Numbered from the stretch's first letter, positions 26,585-36,231 are shown. The stretch: 64,000 bases of DNA from Dehalococcoidia bacterium (GCA_029940375.1 JAPYUX010000004.1:1-64000), one strand, 5' to 3'. The notes: generated by a model from the sequence alone, not told the origin. Program-made: numbers and translations.

Positions 26585-26643
26585 ACATTAAAAATATCAT
26601 ACAAATACAATTAATAAATATTTATTCATTTGAAAATCTACTT

Positions 26644-27540
26644 ATGTCTATATCAAGAGATACAAGGAAATATTTGGATAAAAAAGGAACTTCTTTAGCT
26701 TTTTTATTTTCATTATTATGGTCCGGCAATCCTATTTCAATAAAAATAGGGTTGGAAGATGCACCAGCTTTAAGATTGGGATGGATGAGATTTGTATTAG
26801 GGGGTCTCGTCGCCATTATTTGGGCAATCTACACTAAACAAAATATAAAACTTAAGAAAACTGATTTACTGCCTTTAATTGGAGTGGGGTTATTATTTGC
26901 AATACAATTAGGTTTTATGAATATTGGTCAGTCTTATACATCAGCAGGACACGGAGTAATTATGATAACAACTTTTCCTTTATGGGCATCAATTTTTTCA
27001 CATGTTTTTATCCCTAAAGATAAATTAAACAAAAAAAGATTAATTGGTATGGTAATCGCATATTTAGGAATAGTTATCTTGTTTTGGGATTCTATATTTG
27101 GAACTGTAAATGACTATTTGTTTGGAGATTTATTAATGCTTTGTTCAGCATTATTATTGGGTGCGAGACAAATATACATTTCACAAATTGCACAAGGAAT
27201 TGAGCAAATCAATATACTTTTATCTCAGGCAATTATAGGCATTATGTCTTTTCTAATTTTCTCAATCATATTTGAAAAAGAGGTATTTATCTTCACTTAT
27301 AGTTTGTTATTGGCTTTAATTTATCAAGGAATAATTATTGCTGGATTTGGGTTCATTGGCCAAACTTGGCTTTTGAAAAATTATCTACCCTCGCATGTAA
27401 CTTTAATTTCAATTTCTCAACCTATATTTGGAGTAATTTTGGCATGGATTATATTAAATGAAAAACCGGGATTAGAACTTATTGCAGCAACTTTTTTTGT
27501 AGTGATTGGTTCATATTATTCTTTACAAAAAAAAGGATAA
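26644..27540 (+). CDS. EamA/DMT-family transporter
   Basis: A 298-residue membrane protein with about ten hydrophobic helices arranged as two EamA repeats (about 20-150 and 165-295). Each ends in a proline- and glycine-bearing helix, typical of drug/metabolite transporters. Such carriers export or import amino acids, sugars or other metabolites across the inner membrane; the substrate cannot be read here. It diverges from the sugar-kinase gene across a 59-base gap, so the two may share control. Confidence 0.85.
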   Translation: MSISRDTRKYLDKKGTSLAFLFSLLWSGNPISIKIGLEDAPALRLGWMRFVLGGLVAIIWAIYTKQNIKLKKTDLLPLIGVGLLFAIQLGFMNIGQSYTSAGHGVIMITTFPLWASIFSHVFIPKDKLNKKRLIGMVIAYLGIVILFWDSIFGTVNDYLFGDLLMLCSALLLGARQIYISQIAQGIEQINILLSQAIIGIMSFLIFSIIFEKEVFIFTYSLLLALIYQGIIIAGFGFIGQTWLLKNYLPSHVTLISISQPIFGVILAWIILNEKPGLELIAATFFVVIGSYYSLQKKG

Positions 27541-27558
27541 GTCCTCTCATTTGAATTA

Positions 27559-28836
27559 TTAAAGTTTTTTTCCAATAATGCTTTTAGAGATCAAATTATC
27601 AATCTCAGAGTTTTTGTAACCAATAGATATAAGGACTTCTGCAGTGTTTTCTCCAAGCATTGGTGCTGATTTGAGTTCAACTTCTCCTGTTGAAATTTTA
27701 AAAATAGGACCTGAGGATCTAACCTTTTTACCAGTATTATGCTTTAAATTTACGATATAATTATTTTCTATTGCCTGTTCATTATCAACTAATTCCTCGG
27801 TAAACTGCATAGGTTCACATGGGATGTCATGAGATCTCAAATATTCTATCCATTCATTAGTCTTTTTCTCTAAAAATTTTTCTTCCATTTTCTTTTCAAA
27901 TTTTTTTCCTATTTTAAATAATTCTTCTTGTGAAAAAAATTTTTCAGTATTAAATCTTACATCTTCTATACCAAATAAATTAGCTACTCTTTTTCGCGCA
28001 TGAATAGCTAGACAACCTAATGCTAAAGCAGTATCTCTAGTCTTATATGCCCTATAATATTGAGCAATTTGAGGAGCTCCTCTTAGATTAAAATAATCAT
28101 TATGGGTTTCTTCATAAGAATTATTGTTATTATTATTTGATTTTAACCATTTCTGCGCACCACTTAAATCATTCTCTACTTCTACAACTTGCATTGCTTG
28201 CATTGAAATTGCATTTGCCAATAAGCTAGTTTGCATCAGCAATCCTTTACCTGTAGATCTTGCTTGATATATTCCAGAAACAACTCCTAATGCTAATGCA
28301 TAACCAGTGGAATAATCTACATAAGATGAGGAATTAACTGAACTAGGAGCACCGTGATATATTTTATGTTCAGTAGACATTATTCCCGAATAAGCTTGCA
28401 TAATAAGATCAAACCCTGGTTCAGTTGCTTTCGGTCCTAAGGGACCGTATGCAGTAGTTTCGCAATAAACTAATTTAGGGTTAACTTTTGAAAGCGTTTC
28501 CCAATCATATTTTAATTTCTTTGATGTAGAAGGTCTGTTATTTGAAATTACAGCATCAGCTTTTGCAATAATATCATGGCAAACTTTTTGCCCTTGTTCG
28601 GTTTTCAAATCTATACAAACACTTTTTTTTCCTCTGTTTAAAGCTATAAATAGCCTACTTTCAGCAGGTGGATCAGAAGGAGAAGAGTGTCTCCAGGGTT
28701 CTCCTATAGGAGGTTCAATTTTTATTACTGTTGCTCCCAAATCAGTCAACAGTTGTCCTCCTGTAGGGCCTGCTACAAAATTTCCAAATTCGACAACGAC
28801 CAATCCTTCAAGTGGTCCATTAGAAATTGTTTTCAA
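27559..28836 (-). CDS. Class III CoA-transferase (CaiB/BaiF family)
   Basis: A 425-residue protein with the family opening LEGLVVVEFGNFVAGP, IKIEPPIGEPWR near 40, and LNRGKKSVCIDLK near 67. The catalytic Asp174 lies in SSYVDYSTGYALA, the residue that carries the acyl-anhydride intermediate. These enzymes move CoA between carboxylic acids in the cytoplasm, allowing degradation of compounds that need activation; the acids are unknown. A short tail of uncharged Asn residues near 235-242 is a low-complexity insert. The gene is convergent with the EamA gene and follows trpB on the same strand, 41 bases away. Confidence 0.92.
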   Translation of the reverse strand: MKTISNGPLEGLVVVEFGNFVAGPTGGQLLTDLGATVIKIEPPIGEPWRHSSPSDPPAESRLFIALNRGKKSVCIDLKTEQGQKVCHDIIAKADAVISNNRPSTSKKLKYDWETLSKVNPKLVYCETTAYGPLGPKATEPGFDLIMQAYSGIMSTEHKIYHGAPSSVNSSSYVDYSTGYALALGVVSGIYQARSTGKGLLMQTSLLANAISMQAMQVVEVENDLSGAQKWLKSNNNNNNSYEETHNDYFNLRGAPQIAQYYRAYKTRDTALALGCLAIHARKRVANLFGIEDVRFNTEKFFSQEELFKIGKKFEKKMEEKFLEKKTNEWIEYLRSHDIPCEPMQFTEELVDNEQAIENNYIVNLKHNTGKKVRSSGPIFKISTGEVELKSAPMLGENTAEVLISIGYKNSEIDNLISKSIIGKKL

Positions 28837-28877
28837 TATTTCCTCTACTGTTCATTTTTTAGAATTATACTAAAAAT

Positions 28878-30062
28878 TTAATTAGATTCCATTTTTTTTG
28901 AAACAATTTCCATGTCTTTATCTCCTCTTCCAGAAAGTAAAAAGAGAATGTTTTGATTTTTTGGAATTTCTTTACACCAATCAATTAAAAACCCCAAGGC
29001 ATGTGCTGGTTCTAAAGCGGGGATAATACCCTCAGTTACGGACAAAAGTTTGAAACCTTTAAGAGCCACATCATCCGTAGCAGCATAATATTTTGCTCTT
29101 TCTATATCTTTTAAATATGAATGTTCAGGACCTACTCCTGGGTAATCTAATCCTGCTGAAATTGAGTGTGCTTCTAATATTTGTCCATATTCATCTTGTA
29201 ACACATAGCTCATAGAGCCATGCAAGACCCCAGGAGACCCTTTAGTAAGAGTTGCTGCATGTTTATCAGTGTTTAAACCTTTGCCACTAGCCTCTACTCC
29301 TATTAGCGATACGGTCTCATCATCAATAAAACCAGAAAATATTCCAATAGCATTTGAGCCTCCTCCAACACAAGCGATAACGTAATCTGGCAGAGAATCT
29401 GTTTTATCTAGAATTTGTTTCCTTGATTCTGTTCCTATTATTGATTGAAATTCTCTAACAATATATGGATATGGATGAGGTCCAACTGCACTACCAATAA
29501 TATAATAAGTTGTTTCTACATTAGTAACCCAATCTCTTATAGCTTCATTAACTGCATCTTTTAAAGTTTTTGAACCTGATGTGACGGGAATCACTTTTGC
29601 TCCTAGCATTTCCATTCTGTAAATATTTGGGGCTTGTCTTTTTATATCTTCTGATCCCATATAAACAATACATTCCAAATTAAGCATTGCACATGCTGTT
29701 GCCGTTGCGACTCCATGTTGCCCCGCTCCCGTTTCTGCTATTATTCTTTTTTTTCCTATTCTTTTAGCTAATAATGCTTGTCCTATAGCATTATTAATTT
29801 TATGAGCTCCTGTGTGAGCTAAATCTTCTCGCTTTATCCACAAGTTTTGACTTATTTGAAAAGATAAATTTTTTGCATAATAAAGTGGGGTAGGGCGTCC
29901 TATAAAATCATTTTGTAAATTGGTCAACTCTTCCCAAAAAGTTTTATCTTTTAAGATTTTATTGAATTCTAATTCAATTTCTTCAAGGGATGAAGTAAGC
30001 GTTTCGGGAACAAATCTTCCACCATATTTACCAAATCTTCCATTTTTATCAGGTTTTTCCAT
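28878..30062 (-). CDS. trpB: Tryptophan synthase beta chain
   Basis: Joins indole and serine to make tryptophan. It contains [13 protein letters not shown], the PLP lysine in [28 protein letters not shown] near 110 and the phosphate loop [10 protein letters not shown] near 232. Length is 394 residues from ATG 30062. A TTG at 30098 adds 12 residues but has no ribosome site. No trpA lies next to it, so tryptophan genes are dispersed or the alpha chain is elsewhere. Confidence 0.96.
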   Translation of the reverse strand: MEKPDKNGRFGKYGGRFVPETLTSSLEEIELEFNKILKDKTFWEELTNLQNDFIGRPTPLYYAKNLSFQISQNLWIKREDLAHTGAHKINNAIGQALLAKRIGKKRIIAETGAGQHGVATATACAMLNLECIVYMGSEDIKRQAPNIYRMEMLGAKVIPVTSGSKTLKDAVNEAIRDWVTNVETTYYIIGSAVGPHPYPYIVREFQSIIGTESRKQILDKTDSLPDYVIACVGGGSNAIGIFSGFIDDETVSLIGVEASGKGLNTDKHAATLTKGSPGVLHGSMSYVLQDEYGQILEAHSISAGLDYPGVGPEHSYLKDIERAKYYAATDDVALKGFKLLSVTEGIIPALEPAHALGFLIDWCKEIPKNQNILFLLSGRGDKDMEIVSKKMESN

Positions 30063-30139
30063 ATTTAATTTTTTATCTCCAGGTCTTATATTGTTCAATT
30101 AAAATTCTGCATATTAATAGCATATCAACAACAATGAAA

Positions 30140-30676
30140 TCAATCTAATATATTTAAAAACCTTAATAGATTATTAAGAACATCTATTGCTCGATAATTA
30201 TCTAAAACTTTCCAAACATGCAAAATATATTCATGAATTAATTTTAAAATCAGAACTATCGTGAAAATTACTACTAATTTTCTTGTTGTAATTTCATACT
30301 TAAACAGTTTCATATAAGCTATAGCCAAGAACCAAAATTCAAAAACATTTGGAAAAATAAATAAAATCAGTCTATTGTGAAAAATTTCAAAAAGAACAAA
30401 TCCTATAATTCTTAACACAAAAAGGAAAATACTAATATTTCTTAATTTTTTTGTCCATTTGAAAGTAACAATTAAAAAGAAAATTAAATAAAATAAATCG
30501 ATAATTTTATCAAACATTTGATAATTTCTTACTCCACCTAAATGGAGTAAATTCATCATAAACAAATCAGAAAAATCAACAAGAATAGCAATAATTGCTC
30601 CAAAAAAATTCCATTTGAAAACTAATAATGATCCAATAATTCTTGCGATTAAGATTATAATTTCTTCTAGTGTCAT
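30140..30676 (-). CDS. Multi-span membrane protein of unknown function
   Basis: A 178-residue, strongly hydrophobic protein with about five or six membrane helices and short loops. The segment DFSDLFMMNLLHLGGVRNYQMFDKI near residues 33-57 carries the only charged pattern (Asp, Asp, His, Arg, Asp) and may hold an active or binding site. No family is recognised. It sits between the ZIP transporter and trpB on the same strand, with 53-base and 77-base gaps. Confidence 0.65.
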   Translation of the reverse strand: MTLEEIIILIARIIGSLLVFKWNFFGAIIAILVDFSDLFMMNLLHLGGVRNYQMFDKIIDLFYLIFFLIVTFKWTKKLRNISIFLFVLRIIGFVLFEIFHNRLILFIFPNVFEFWFLAIAYMKLFKYEITTRKLVVIFTIVLILKLIHEYILHVWKVLDNYRAIDVLNNLLRFLNILD

Positions 30677-30729
30677 AAAAATATTATAAATAATTATTGA
30701 ACTTAAGAAAAATAAGAATAATTATTTTA

Positions 30730-31488
30730 TTACCCAATATATTTATGAGCTACAATACCTACTGTAAAACCAATAGTTAACCCAATAAACAACATTAAAG
30801 TTTGAAGACCTAGACGAGATGTTTCAGTTCTATGAATCGAAGGAATAATATCACTCAAAGCAATGTAAAGTAAAAAACCTCCTATCCCAGCATAAAGATA
30901 TCCCATTGGTAAATCTAGTGAGTTCCCAAATTGGTATGCTATTAAAGACGCTATGATAGTTACTAAAGAAGCAATAATATTTCTTATTACTGTTTGCTTT
31001 TTTGTAAACCCACTTCTTATTTGCACACCAAATTCACCTACTTCTTGAGGTAAATCATGAGCAGTTAATGCAATCGCGGCAATTATTCCAGTTCCAGGGC
31101 TTACAAGAAAGGCCCCCCCAAGAGCAATGCCATCAACAAAATTATGAAAAGTATCACCGGTCAAAAATAACCACCCTTGGGCTTTATTAGTAGAATCAGA
31201 ATCTTCTTCATGATGATGGTGAAAACCTCCAGAAATTTTTTCGAATAGAAAAAAAATCATAATTCCAATTATTGAGCTAGTAATAGCTGTAGTAGGAGAC
31301 AAACCTTCATCGATAGCATGGGGAACTAGATCCCTAAATGCAATTAACAAAACTCCTGCGGCAAGGGGTGTTCCATAAAAAGCTATAAATTTTGTCCATT
31401 TATCTTTAGCAATTAAAATCAAAGCTAAAGATAAAGATAAGACAGATGAAATCAAACCCACAATTATTAAAAGAAACAGTGTAGTCAA
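30730..31488 (-). CDS. ZIP-family metal transporter
   Basis: A 252-residue membrane protein with about eight helices. The transport-site helices show the ZIP signatures HNFVDGIALGG (helix 4) and HDLPQEVGEFGV (helix 5). The loop before them is a metal-binding run HHHHEEDSD near residue 91. ZIP proteins bring Zn, Fe or Mn into the cytoplasm. It is a single gene, divergent from glpK. Confidence 0.92.
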   Translation of the reverse strand: MTTLFLLIIVGLISSVLSLSLALILIAKDKWTKFIAFYGTPLAAGVLLIAFRDLVPHAIDEGLSPTTAITSSIIGIMIFFLFEKISGGFHHHHEEDSDSTNKAQGWLFLTGDTFHNFVDGIALGGAFLVSPGTGIIAAIALTAHDLPQEVGEFGVQIRSGFTKKQTVIRNIIASLVTIIASLIAYQFGNSLDLPMGYLYAGIGGFLLYIALSDIIPSIHRTETSRLGLQTLMLFIGLTIGFTVGIVAHKYIG

Positions 31489-31523
31489 TCAATTCTCTTT
31501 CTATATTAACAAAGATATGAGTA

Positions 31524-31542
31524 AATGATACATTATATCATT
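31524..31542. promoter_or_regulatory. Inverted repeat before glpK (possible operator)
   Basis: AATGATA at 31524-31530 and TATCATT at 31536-31542 are perfect inverse complements separated by five bases. They lie 47 bases before the glpK start and 36 bases beyond the start of the divergent ZIP gene. The size suits a dimeric repressor of sugar-acid or polyol genes, but no regulator gene is nearby and AT-rich palindromes arise by chance. Confidence 0.35.
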
Positions 31543-31588
31543 ATTTAATACAAACGATTTTAAAGAAAAAATATAATAGAATAACAAT

Positions 31589-33070
31589 ATGAATAACAAA
31601 AGATTTTTTTTATCAATTGATCAAGGTACTACTTCAACTCGCTCTATTATATTCACTGAAAAATTTAAAGTGATTGCGACTGAAAGGATTAAAAATAAAG
31701 AATTTTATCCTAAAGTCGGATGGGTTGAACAAGATCCAAATGAAATTTTAGAAGCCGTAATAAATTCAATAAATAGTTCAGTGAATAAAATCAACATATC
31801 TTTTTCTGAAATAACTTGTATAGGAATTACTAATCAACGAGAGTCAATTGTGTGTTGGGACAGTATTACAGGTAAAAGTTTGTATAATTCAATTAGTTGG
31901 CAATGTCTAAGGGGTGATACATTATGTCAAAAAATTAGAGGTACAGATTTTGAAAATTACGTTAATAGTGCAACTGGTTTGAAAGTTGATCCCTATTTTT
32001 CATCGACAAAAATCAGTTGGATATTAAGAAACTCCCCTGATGTAATAAAAGCTCTTAAAAATGACAGATTAAAGGTAGGAACAATTGATTCTTGGTTAAT
32101 GTTTAATTTATTAAATAATAATCCTCATCTAACTGATCTTAGTAATGCATCCAGAACTGGTTTGCTTAATACTAAAACGTTAAATTGGGACAAAAAAATT
32201 CTTTCATATTTTAATATCCCAGTTAAAATTTTACCCAAAATTGTTCCTTCTAATTATAATTTTGGAACCACTAATAAAAAAATCTTTGACTTTGAAGTAC
32301 CAATCACAGCAGTTTTAGGAGATCAGCATGCCTCATTATATGGCCATTCTTCCAACAATGAAAATGAAATTAAATGTACTTATGGTACTGGGGCATTTAT
32401 ATTGTTAAATACCTTCAATAAACGTTATTCATACCAAAATGATTTTCTCTCAACAGTTGCCTGGCAAAAAGATAAAGAAATTTATTATGCATTAGAAGGA
32501 AGTGTTTTTTCAGCTGGATCAATAATTGAATGGCTGAAAAATATTGGAATGATAAAAAATATTCAAAATCTTCAGTTCCCATATTTTTCAGAAAAAAATA
32601 ACGAAAATTTATTCTTCATTCCAGCCCTTAATGGTTTGGGGGCACCATTTTGGAATTCAAAAATAAAAGCGAGTATAGAAGGTATAAATTTTGCTTCAAG
32701 TACAGAAAGTATTATTAAGGCGGCGTTAGAGTCAGTTGCTTTTTCCACCAAAGCTGTAATAGATTCTATTAGTGACAAAACAAAAATTAAATTTAAAACC
32801 CTAAAGGTTGATGGAGGTTTAACTAATAATAAGTTTTTAATGCAATTTCAATCAGACTTGTTAGGAATACCAATTCTAGTATCTGAAAACACTGAAATGA
32901 CATCTTTAGGAGTAGCTAAACTAGCATCAGAAAAAATCGTAAAAAAATTAGAATTTGATAATAATTATAAAAAATATATACCAAATAAAAAAAATATGAA
33001 ATTGCTGAAAGATAAATATAAAATATGGATAGGTAAAGTAAGAAAAAACATTTCTATTATGGAGGAGTAA
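31589..33070 (+). CDS. glpK: Glycerol kinase
   Basis: A 493-residue FGGY-family kinase. It has the ATP/phosphate loop SIDQGTTSTRSI at the N-terminus, substrate residues in ITNQRES near 83 and the SWQ segment near 103. The catalytic Asp lies in LGDQHASLYGH near 243, followed by GTGAF and the late VDGGLTNNKFLMQFQSDLLG typical of GlpK. It converts glycerol to glycerol 3-phosphate in the cytoplasm. No glpF or glpD is adjacent; instead mannonate dehydratase starts three bases after its stop, so the pair is one transcription unit. Confidence 0.93.
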   Translation: MNNKRFFLSIDQGTTSTRSIIFTEKFKVIATERIKNKEFYPKVGWVEQDPNEILEAVINSINSSVNKINISFSEITCIGITNQRESIVCWDSITGKSLYNSISWQCLRGDTLCQKIRGTDFENYVNSATGLKVDPYFSSTKISWILRNSPDVIKALKNDRLKVGTIDSWLMFNLLNNNPHLTDLSNASRTGLLNTKTLNWDKKILSYFNIPVKILPKIVPSNYNFGTTNKKIFDFEVPITAVLGDQHASLYGHSSNNENEIKCTYGTGAFILLNTFNKRYSYQNDFLSTVAWQKDKEIYYALEGSVFSAGSIIEWLKNIGMIKNIQNLQFPYFSEKNNENLFFIPALNGLGAPFWNSKIKASIEGINFASSTESIIKAALESVAFSTKAVIDSISDKTKIKFKTLKVDGGLTNNKFLMQFQSDLLGIPILVSENTEMTSLGVAKLASEKIVKKLEFDNNYKKYIPNKKNMKLLKDKYKIWIGKVRKNISIMEE

Positions 33071-33072
33071 TA

Positions 33073-34107
33073 ATGTATTTAGGAACACAGGTTGCACCAA
33101 GAAATATATCTGATTTAGAAGTTTGGTCACAATTAGGAGTAAATAATGTTTGCACTGATCCGTTCATCTCTAGTAATGACGGAAATTTTAAAGGAACAAA
33201 TCCACATAATTGGACTTTGAACGATTTAGAAAAACATAAAGAAATTATAAATTCAAAAGGATTAACTTTAGATATGGTTCAAATTCCTTTATCTTCTACT
33301 CCTATAGAAAAATCCCAAAGTCCAAATATCATGTTAGGAAAATCACCTGAAAGAGATCAAGAAATAGAGTCAATTCAAAATATTATCAGAATGTGTTCAA
33401 AAGTAGGTATTCCTGCTGTTAAATATAATATGAACATAATAGGAATTCCAAGGTCTGAGAGTGAAAGAGGTAGAGGAAATTCAATCAATTCTACTTTTCG
33501 ATGGGGAAAAATGGACAAAAATATACCTCCTAATATCTCAGGAAAAGTTGATGTCGATACCAATTGGGAGAGGATAGACTATTTTCTAGAAAAAATAGTT
33601 CCTGTAGCTGAAGAGTACAAAATTAGACTCGCTTGTCATCCTCATGATCCCTATACACCAGATGGATATATGGGAGTAAACAGGGTTTTAGGAACAATTC
33701 AAGGATTGAAAAAATTTATACAACTACACGAAAGTCCTTATCATGGTTTGAATTTTTGCCAAGGAACCATTACCGAAATGTTAGATGATCCAGGAAAAGA
33801 AATATTTGATATTATTAGGTATTTTGGACATAGAAAGAAAATATTTAATGTTCATTTTAGAAATATTTTAGGAAAAAAACTTGATTTCATGGAAGTATTT
33901 CCTGATGAGGGTTCTATAGACATGATTGAAGCAATTAAAACTTACCAAGAAGTTGGATATGAATATATGGTTATGCCCGATCACGTTCCAACCATTTCTG
34001 GCGAAAATTCATCTGGAGTAGCGTTCGCATACTGTTATGGGTACATCACAGCTGCGTTACAAGGAATAAACGAAAAAAGAGATATAGCATGGGTGAGAAA
34101 TAAATAG
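33073..34107 (+). CDS. uxuA: Mannonate dehydratase (UxuA-type TIM barrel)
   Basis: A 344-residue xylose-isomerase-like barrel. It contains LACHPHDPYTP near 190, LNFCQGTITEM near 230, NVHFRN near 262 and MPDHVPTISG near 305, whose His, Cys, His and Asp residues form the metal site of UxuA. It removes water from D-mannonate to give 2-keto-3-deoxygluconate. It is at the short end of the family. The start ATG 33073 has GGAGG eight bases upstream, inside the glpK tail. It is translationally close to glpK, an unusual pairing. Confidence 0.9.
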   Translation: MYLGTQVAPRNISDLEVWSQLGVNNVCTDPFISSNDGNFKGTNPHNWTLNDLEKHKEIINSKGLTLDMVQIPLSSTPIEKSQSPNIMLGKSPERDQEIESIQNIIRMCSKVGIPAVKYNMNIIGIPRSESERGRGNSINSTFRWGKMDKNIPPNISGKVDVDTNWERIDYFLEKIVPVAEEYKIRLACHPHDPYTPDGYMGVNRVLGTIQGLKKFIQLHESPYHGLNFCQGTITEMLDDPGKEIFDIIRYFGHRKKIFNVHFRNILGKKLDFMEVFPDEGSIDMIEAIKTYQEVGYEYMVMPDHVPTISGENSSGVAFAYCYGYITAALQGINEKRDIAWVRNK

Positions 34108-34180
34108 AATGTTTTTTGATATGATATGTCATCATTAATAGCTATAATAAATATATTATTTGACATACAGTATCGTTAAT

Positions 34181-34206
34181 GCATAAGCATATGCATATGC
34201 TTATGC
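34181..34206. repeat. Perfect 26-base palindrome
   Basis: GCATAAGCATATG at 34181-34193 is followed directly by its exact inverse complement, so the whole 26 bases are palindromic. It occupies the gap between the convergent uxuA and amidase genes, four bases from the amidase stop. No run of T follows on either strand, so it is not a standard intrinsic terminator; a hairpin or a protein-binding site are both possible. Confidence 0.75.
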
Positions 34207-34209
34207 TCC

Positions 34210-35607
34210 TTATTCTAAAAGTTCTGGCATAAGATTACTCCAACTAGTGCGTTGGTCGTATGCAAAAGCCAATTGAAGTAGTGAGAGGTCATCGTGTAGT
34301 GCACCTGTGAGCATTGCTCCAACCGGAATATCACTCTCGCCAAATCCTGCTGGAAGATTAATTGAAGGATGGCCACTGATATTAAATGGAGCAGTAAAGC
34401 ATGCATTTATGCCACGTGAATGCTCTTGGGGTAGACGTGATCGTTCAGCTGTTGCAAAAGGTGAAGTGGGTGTAGCAATAGCCTTAAGGTTGTTTTCTGA
34501 GAGTATATCAGAAAAGTAAATTTTGAACGCTCTGCCGATCTCAGTAGCATTAAGCATATCATTTGCAGATAGGAAAGCTCCTTGAAGCAAATAAATACGG
34601 GTGATTTTGCCATAATCTTCCCAATTTGATCTCAATGTTTTTTGATGTCGCTGATAAGCTTCAGAATTTAGTACAATAAAGTTTGCTGATCGAGCCTCTA
34701 GCATCCCACGAAGATCTATTTCAACTAATTCACAACCTAACTCTTCAAGTATATGTAAAAAGTTATCATATGCTAGTTTAACTTCCGATTCATTCGGTGC
34801 AGAGTTTACGAATTTATAGGGAACTCCGATTTTCCAACCAGAAATGTCAGTTTCGATCATATTTGTATATTCTGGTACTTCTTGGGGCCAACTCATATCG
34901 TCTTTAGGTTCATAACCAGCCATAGCTTCTAGCATCATTGCCATATCCGTAGCTGTTCTACATAACGGCGATATCTCACTATGTTGATTGTGATCCATAC
35001 CAAATCTACTAACAAGTCCATGCGTAGGCTTAATACTATATAAATTATGTGCTCCTGCAGGTAATCTTGCGCTCCCGCCTCCATCGGTACCTAAAGCAGC
35101 TCCCACCATCCTAGCTGTTGTTGCTGCTCCTGATCCACTACTAGAACCTACTGACATTCGATCAATATTCCAAGGTGACCATGGGGGTGGGGTTAGGTCC
35201 AATTCTGATGGACGTGACCAACCAAATTCATTTAAATTAGTCTTACCTATGATGATTGCTCCCGCATTCCGTAATCTCTTGATTACAGATGCATCATTTT
35301 TAGGAATCCATTTTTCTAATAATCGTGAATTATTAGTTGTTTTCAAGTTCCTTGTGGGTATAGAGTCTTTTATTCCCAAAATCACTCCTGCAAGAGGTCC
35401 AAGGGCTTCTCCTTTTGACCGTAATAAATCTAGTTTTCTTGCTTGTTCTAAGGCTCCGTTAGAATCAATTGTAATAAAAGAATTAAGCCTAGGATTAAGG
35501 GAATTGATCACTTTCAGATGTGCTTTTACGTTTTCTACTGCAGATACCGACCCATTATGAACTAATCTTACTTGTTCACTTAAAGGTAAAAAATGAATTG
35601 ATTCAAC
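34210..35607 (-). CDS. Amidase-signature family hydrolase
   Basis: The Ser-cisSer-Lys triad is complete: Lys in LGIKDSIPT, cis-Ser and Ser in MSVGSSSGSGAATTARM, then LGTDGGGSARLPAG. Length is 465 residues from ATG 35607, chosen because it overlaps the stop of the small gene before it (ATGGTTGA) and matches family N-termini; the longer frame to 35664 runs inside that gene. It hydrolyses a C-N amide bond or acts as a transamidase. GC content is well above the surroundings (31 of 60 bases in one sample), suggesting recent transfer. Confidence 0.9.
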   Translation of the reverse strand, partial: VESIHFLPLSEQVRLVHNGSVSAVENVKAHLKVINSLNPRLNSFITIDSNGALEQARKLDLLRSKGEALGPLAGVILGIKDSIPTRNLKTTNNSRLLEKWIPKNDASVIKRLRNAGAIIIGKTNLNEFGWSRPSELDLTPPPWSPWNIDRMSVGSSSGSGAATTARMVGAALGTDGGGSARLPAGAHNLYSIKPTHGLVSRFGMDHNQHSEISPLCRTATDMAMMLEAMAGYEPKDDMSWPQEVPEYTNMIETDISGWKIGVPYKFVNSAPNESEVKLAYDNFLHILEELGCELVEIDLRGMLEARSANFIVLNSEAYQRHQKTLRSNWEDYGKITRIYLLQGAFLSANDMLNATEIGRAFKIYFSDILSENNLKAIATPTSPFATAERSRLPQEHSRGINACFTAPFNISGHPSINLPAGFGESDIPVGAMLTGALHDDLSLLQLAFAYDQRTSWSNLMPELLE

Positions 35608-35806
35608 CATTGTTTTCACCATCAACATTTGATGACATTTTGAAAAAATCAATCTCTCTACCAAAAGGCTGAATCAAACTTTCCATTAGTTCTGTTGAAA
35701 TGCTTAATCCTTTTAAAAGTTCCTTTAGCTGCTCAATATCTTGTTCAGTTGCTGGTGCAATACTTCTAACTTTTTCAACAAATTTTTCATCATTTGTAAA
35801 ATCCAT
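35603..35806 (-). CDS. Small acidic protein coupled to the amidase (GatC/AtzG-like role possible)
   Basis: A 67-residue helical protein whose stop overlaps the amidase start by 5 bases. Short helical partners of this size (GatC, AtzG) bind and stabilise amidase-signature enzymes, and position plus size fit such a role. The sequence itself (PATEQDIEQLKELLKGLSIS) is not close enough to name the family, so the partner role is inference. Its composition is intermediate between the amidase and the AT-rich flanks. Confidence 0.6.
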   Translation of the reverse strand: MDFTNDEKFVEKVRSIAPATEQDIEQLKELLKGLSISTELMESLIQPFGREIDFFKMSSNVDGENNG

Positions 35807-35838
35807 AATAGAGAATATTTCTTACTTTGTATTTTTAA

Positions 35839-36231
35839 TTATGTAGCTGGCTGTATTAACTCTATTCTTACTCCGCCTGGTGCACCGATAAAACCAATTT
35901 TTCTACCATCAGGTTGAGGTAAAGGACCTTCTTTGTGAACAGCTCCTAATGATACTAAACGTTCAATATCGGCTTCTATATCATCAGTATCAAAACCAAA
36001 GTGTTCTAAACCGTAATGTGCATCATCATCAGCTGGCCCAAGCGTTTCATTAGTCCTTTCACTTGAAATATTTATAGCCAGTCCACCTTCAGTGTGGGTA
36101 ATAATAAAGGTATCTCCAACTGGCCTTACGGTTTCAGAAATGATTTTAACATTGAATGCTTTTACAAACCATTCAGCAGTTATTTTTGGATCTTTTGACT
36201 TTAGATGAATATGATTTACGTTGTAAGGCAT
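35839..36231 (-). CDS. VOC/glyoxalase-fold metalloprotein
   Basis: A 130-residue vicinal-oxygen-chelate protein with two beta-alpha-beta-beta-beta modules. Candidate metal ligands are His in NHIHLKS, His in LEHFGFDT and Glu in VRIELIQP. It could be a lyase, isomerase or dioxygenase on a small metabolite. The start has a strong ribosome site (AAAGGAG). It shares the strand and closeness of the dehydrogenase cluster upstream, with a 14-base gap to the AcoX-like gene. Confidence 0.85.
   Translation of the reverse strand: MPYNVNHIHLKSKDPKITAEWFVKAFNVKIISETVRPVGDTFIITHTEGGLAINISSERTNETLGPADDDAHYGLEHFGFDTDDIEADIERLVSLGAVHKEGPLPQPDGRKIGFIGAPGGVRIELIQPAT

Noticed and set aside
26613-26626. AATAAATATTTATT palindrome between the sugar kinase and the EamA gene
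   Set aside because: Pure A/T palindromes of 14 bases are expected by chance in DNA this AT-rich.
31589-33070. Glycerol kinase as a different FGGY kinase (xylulose or gluconate)
   Set aside because: INQRES-type substrate loop, LGDQHASLYGH and the MQFQSDLLG segment are those of GlpK; specificity could still have drifted.
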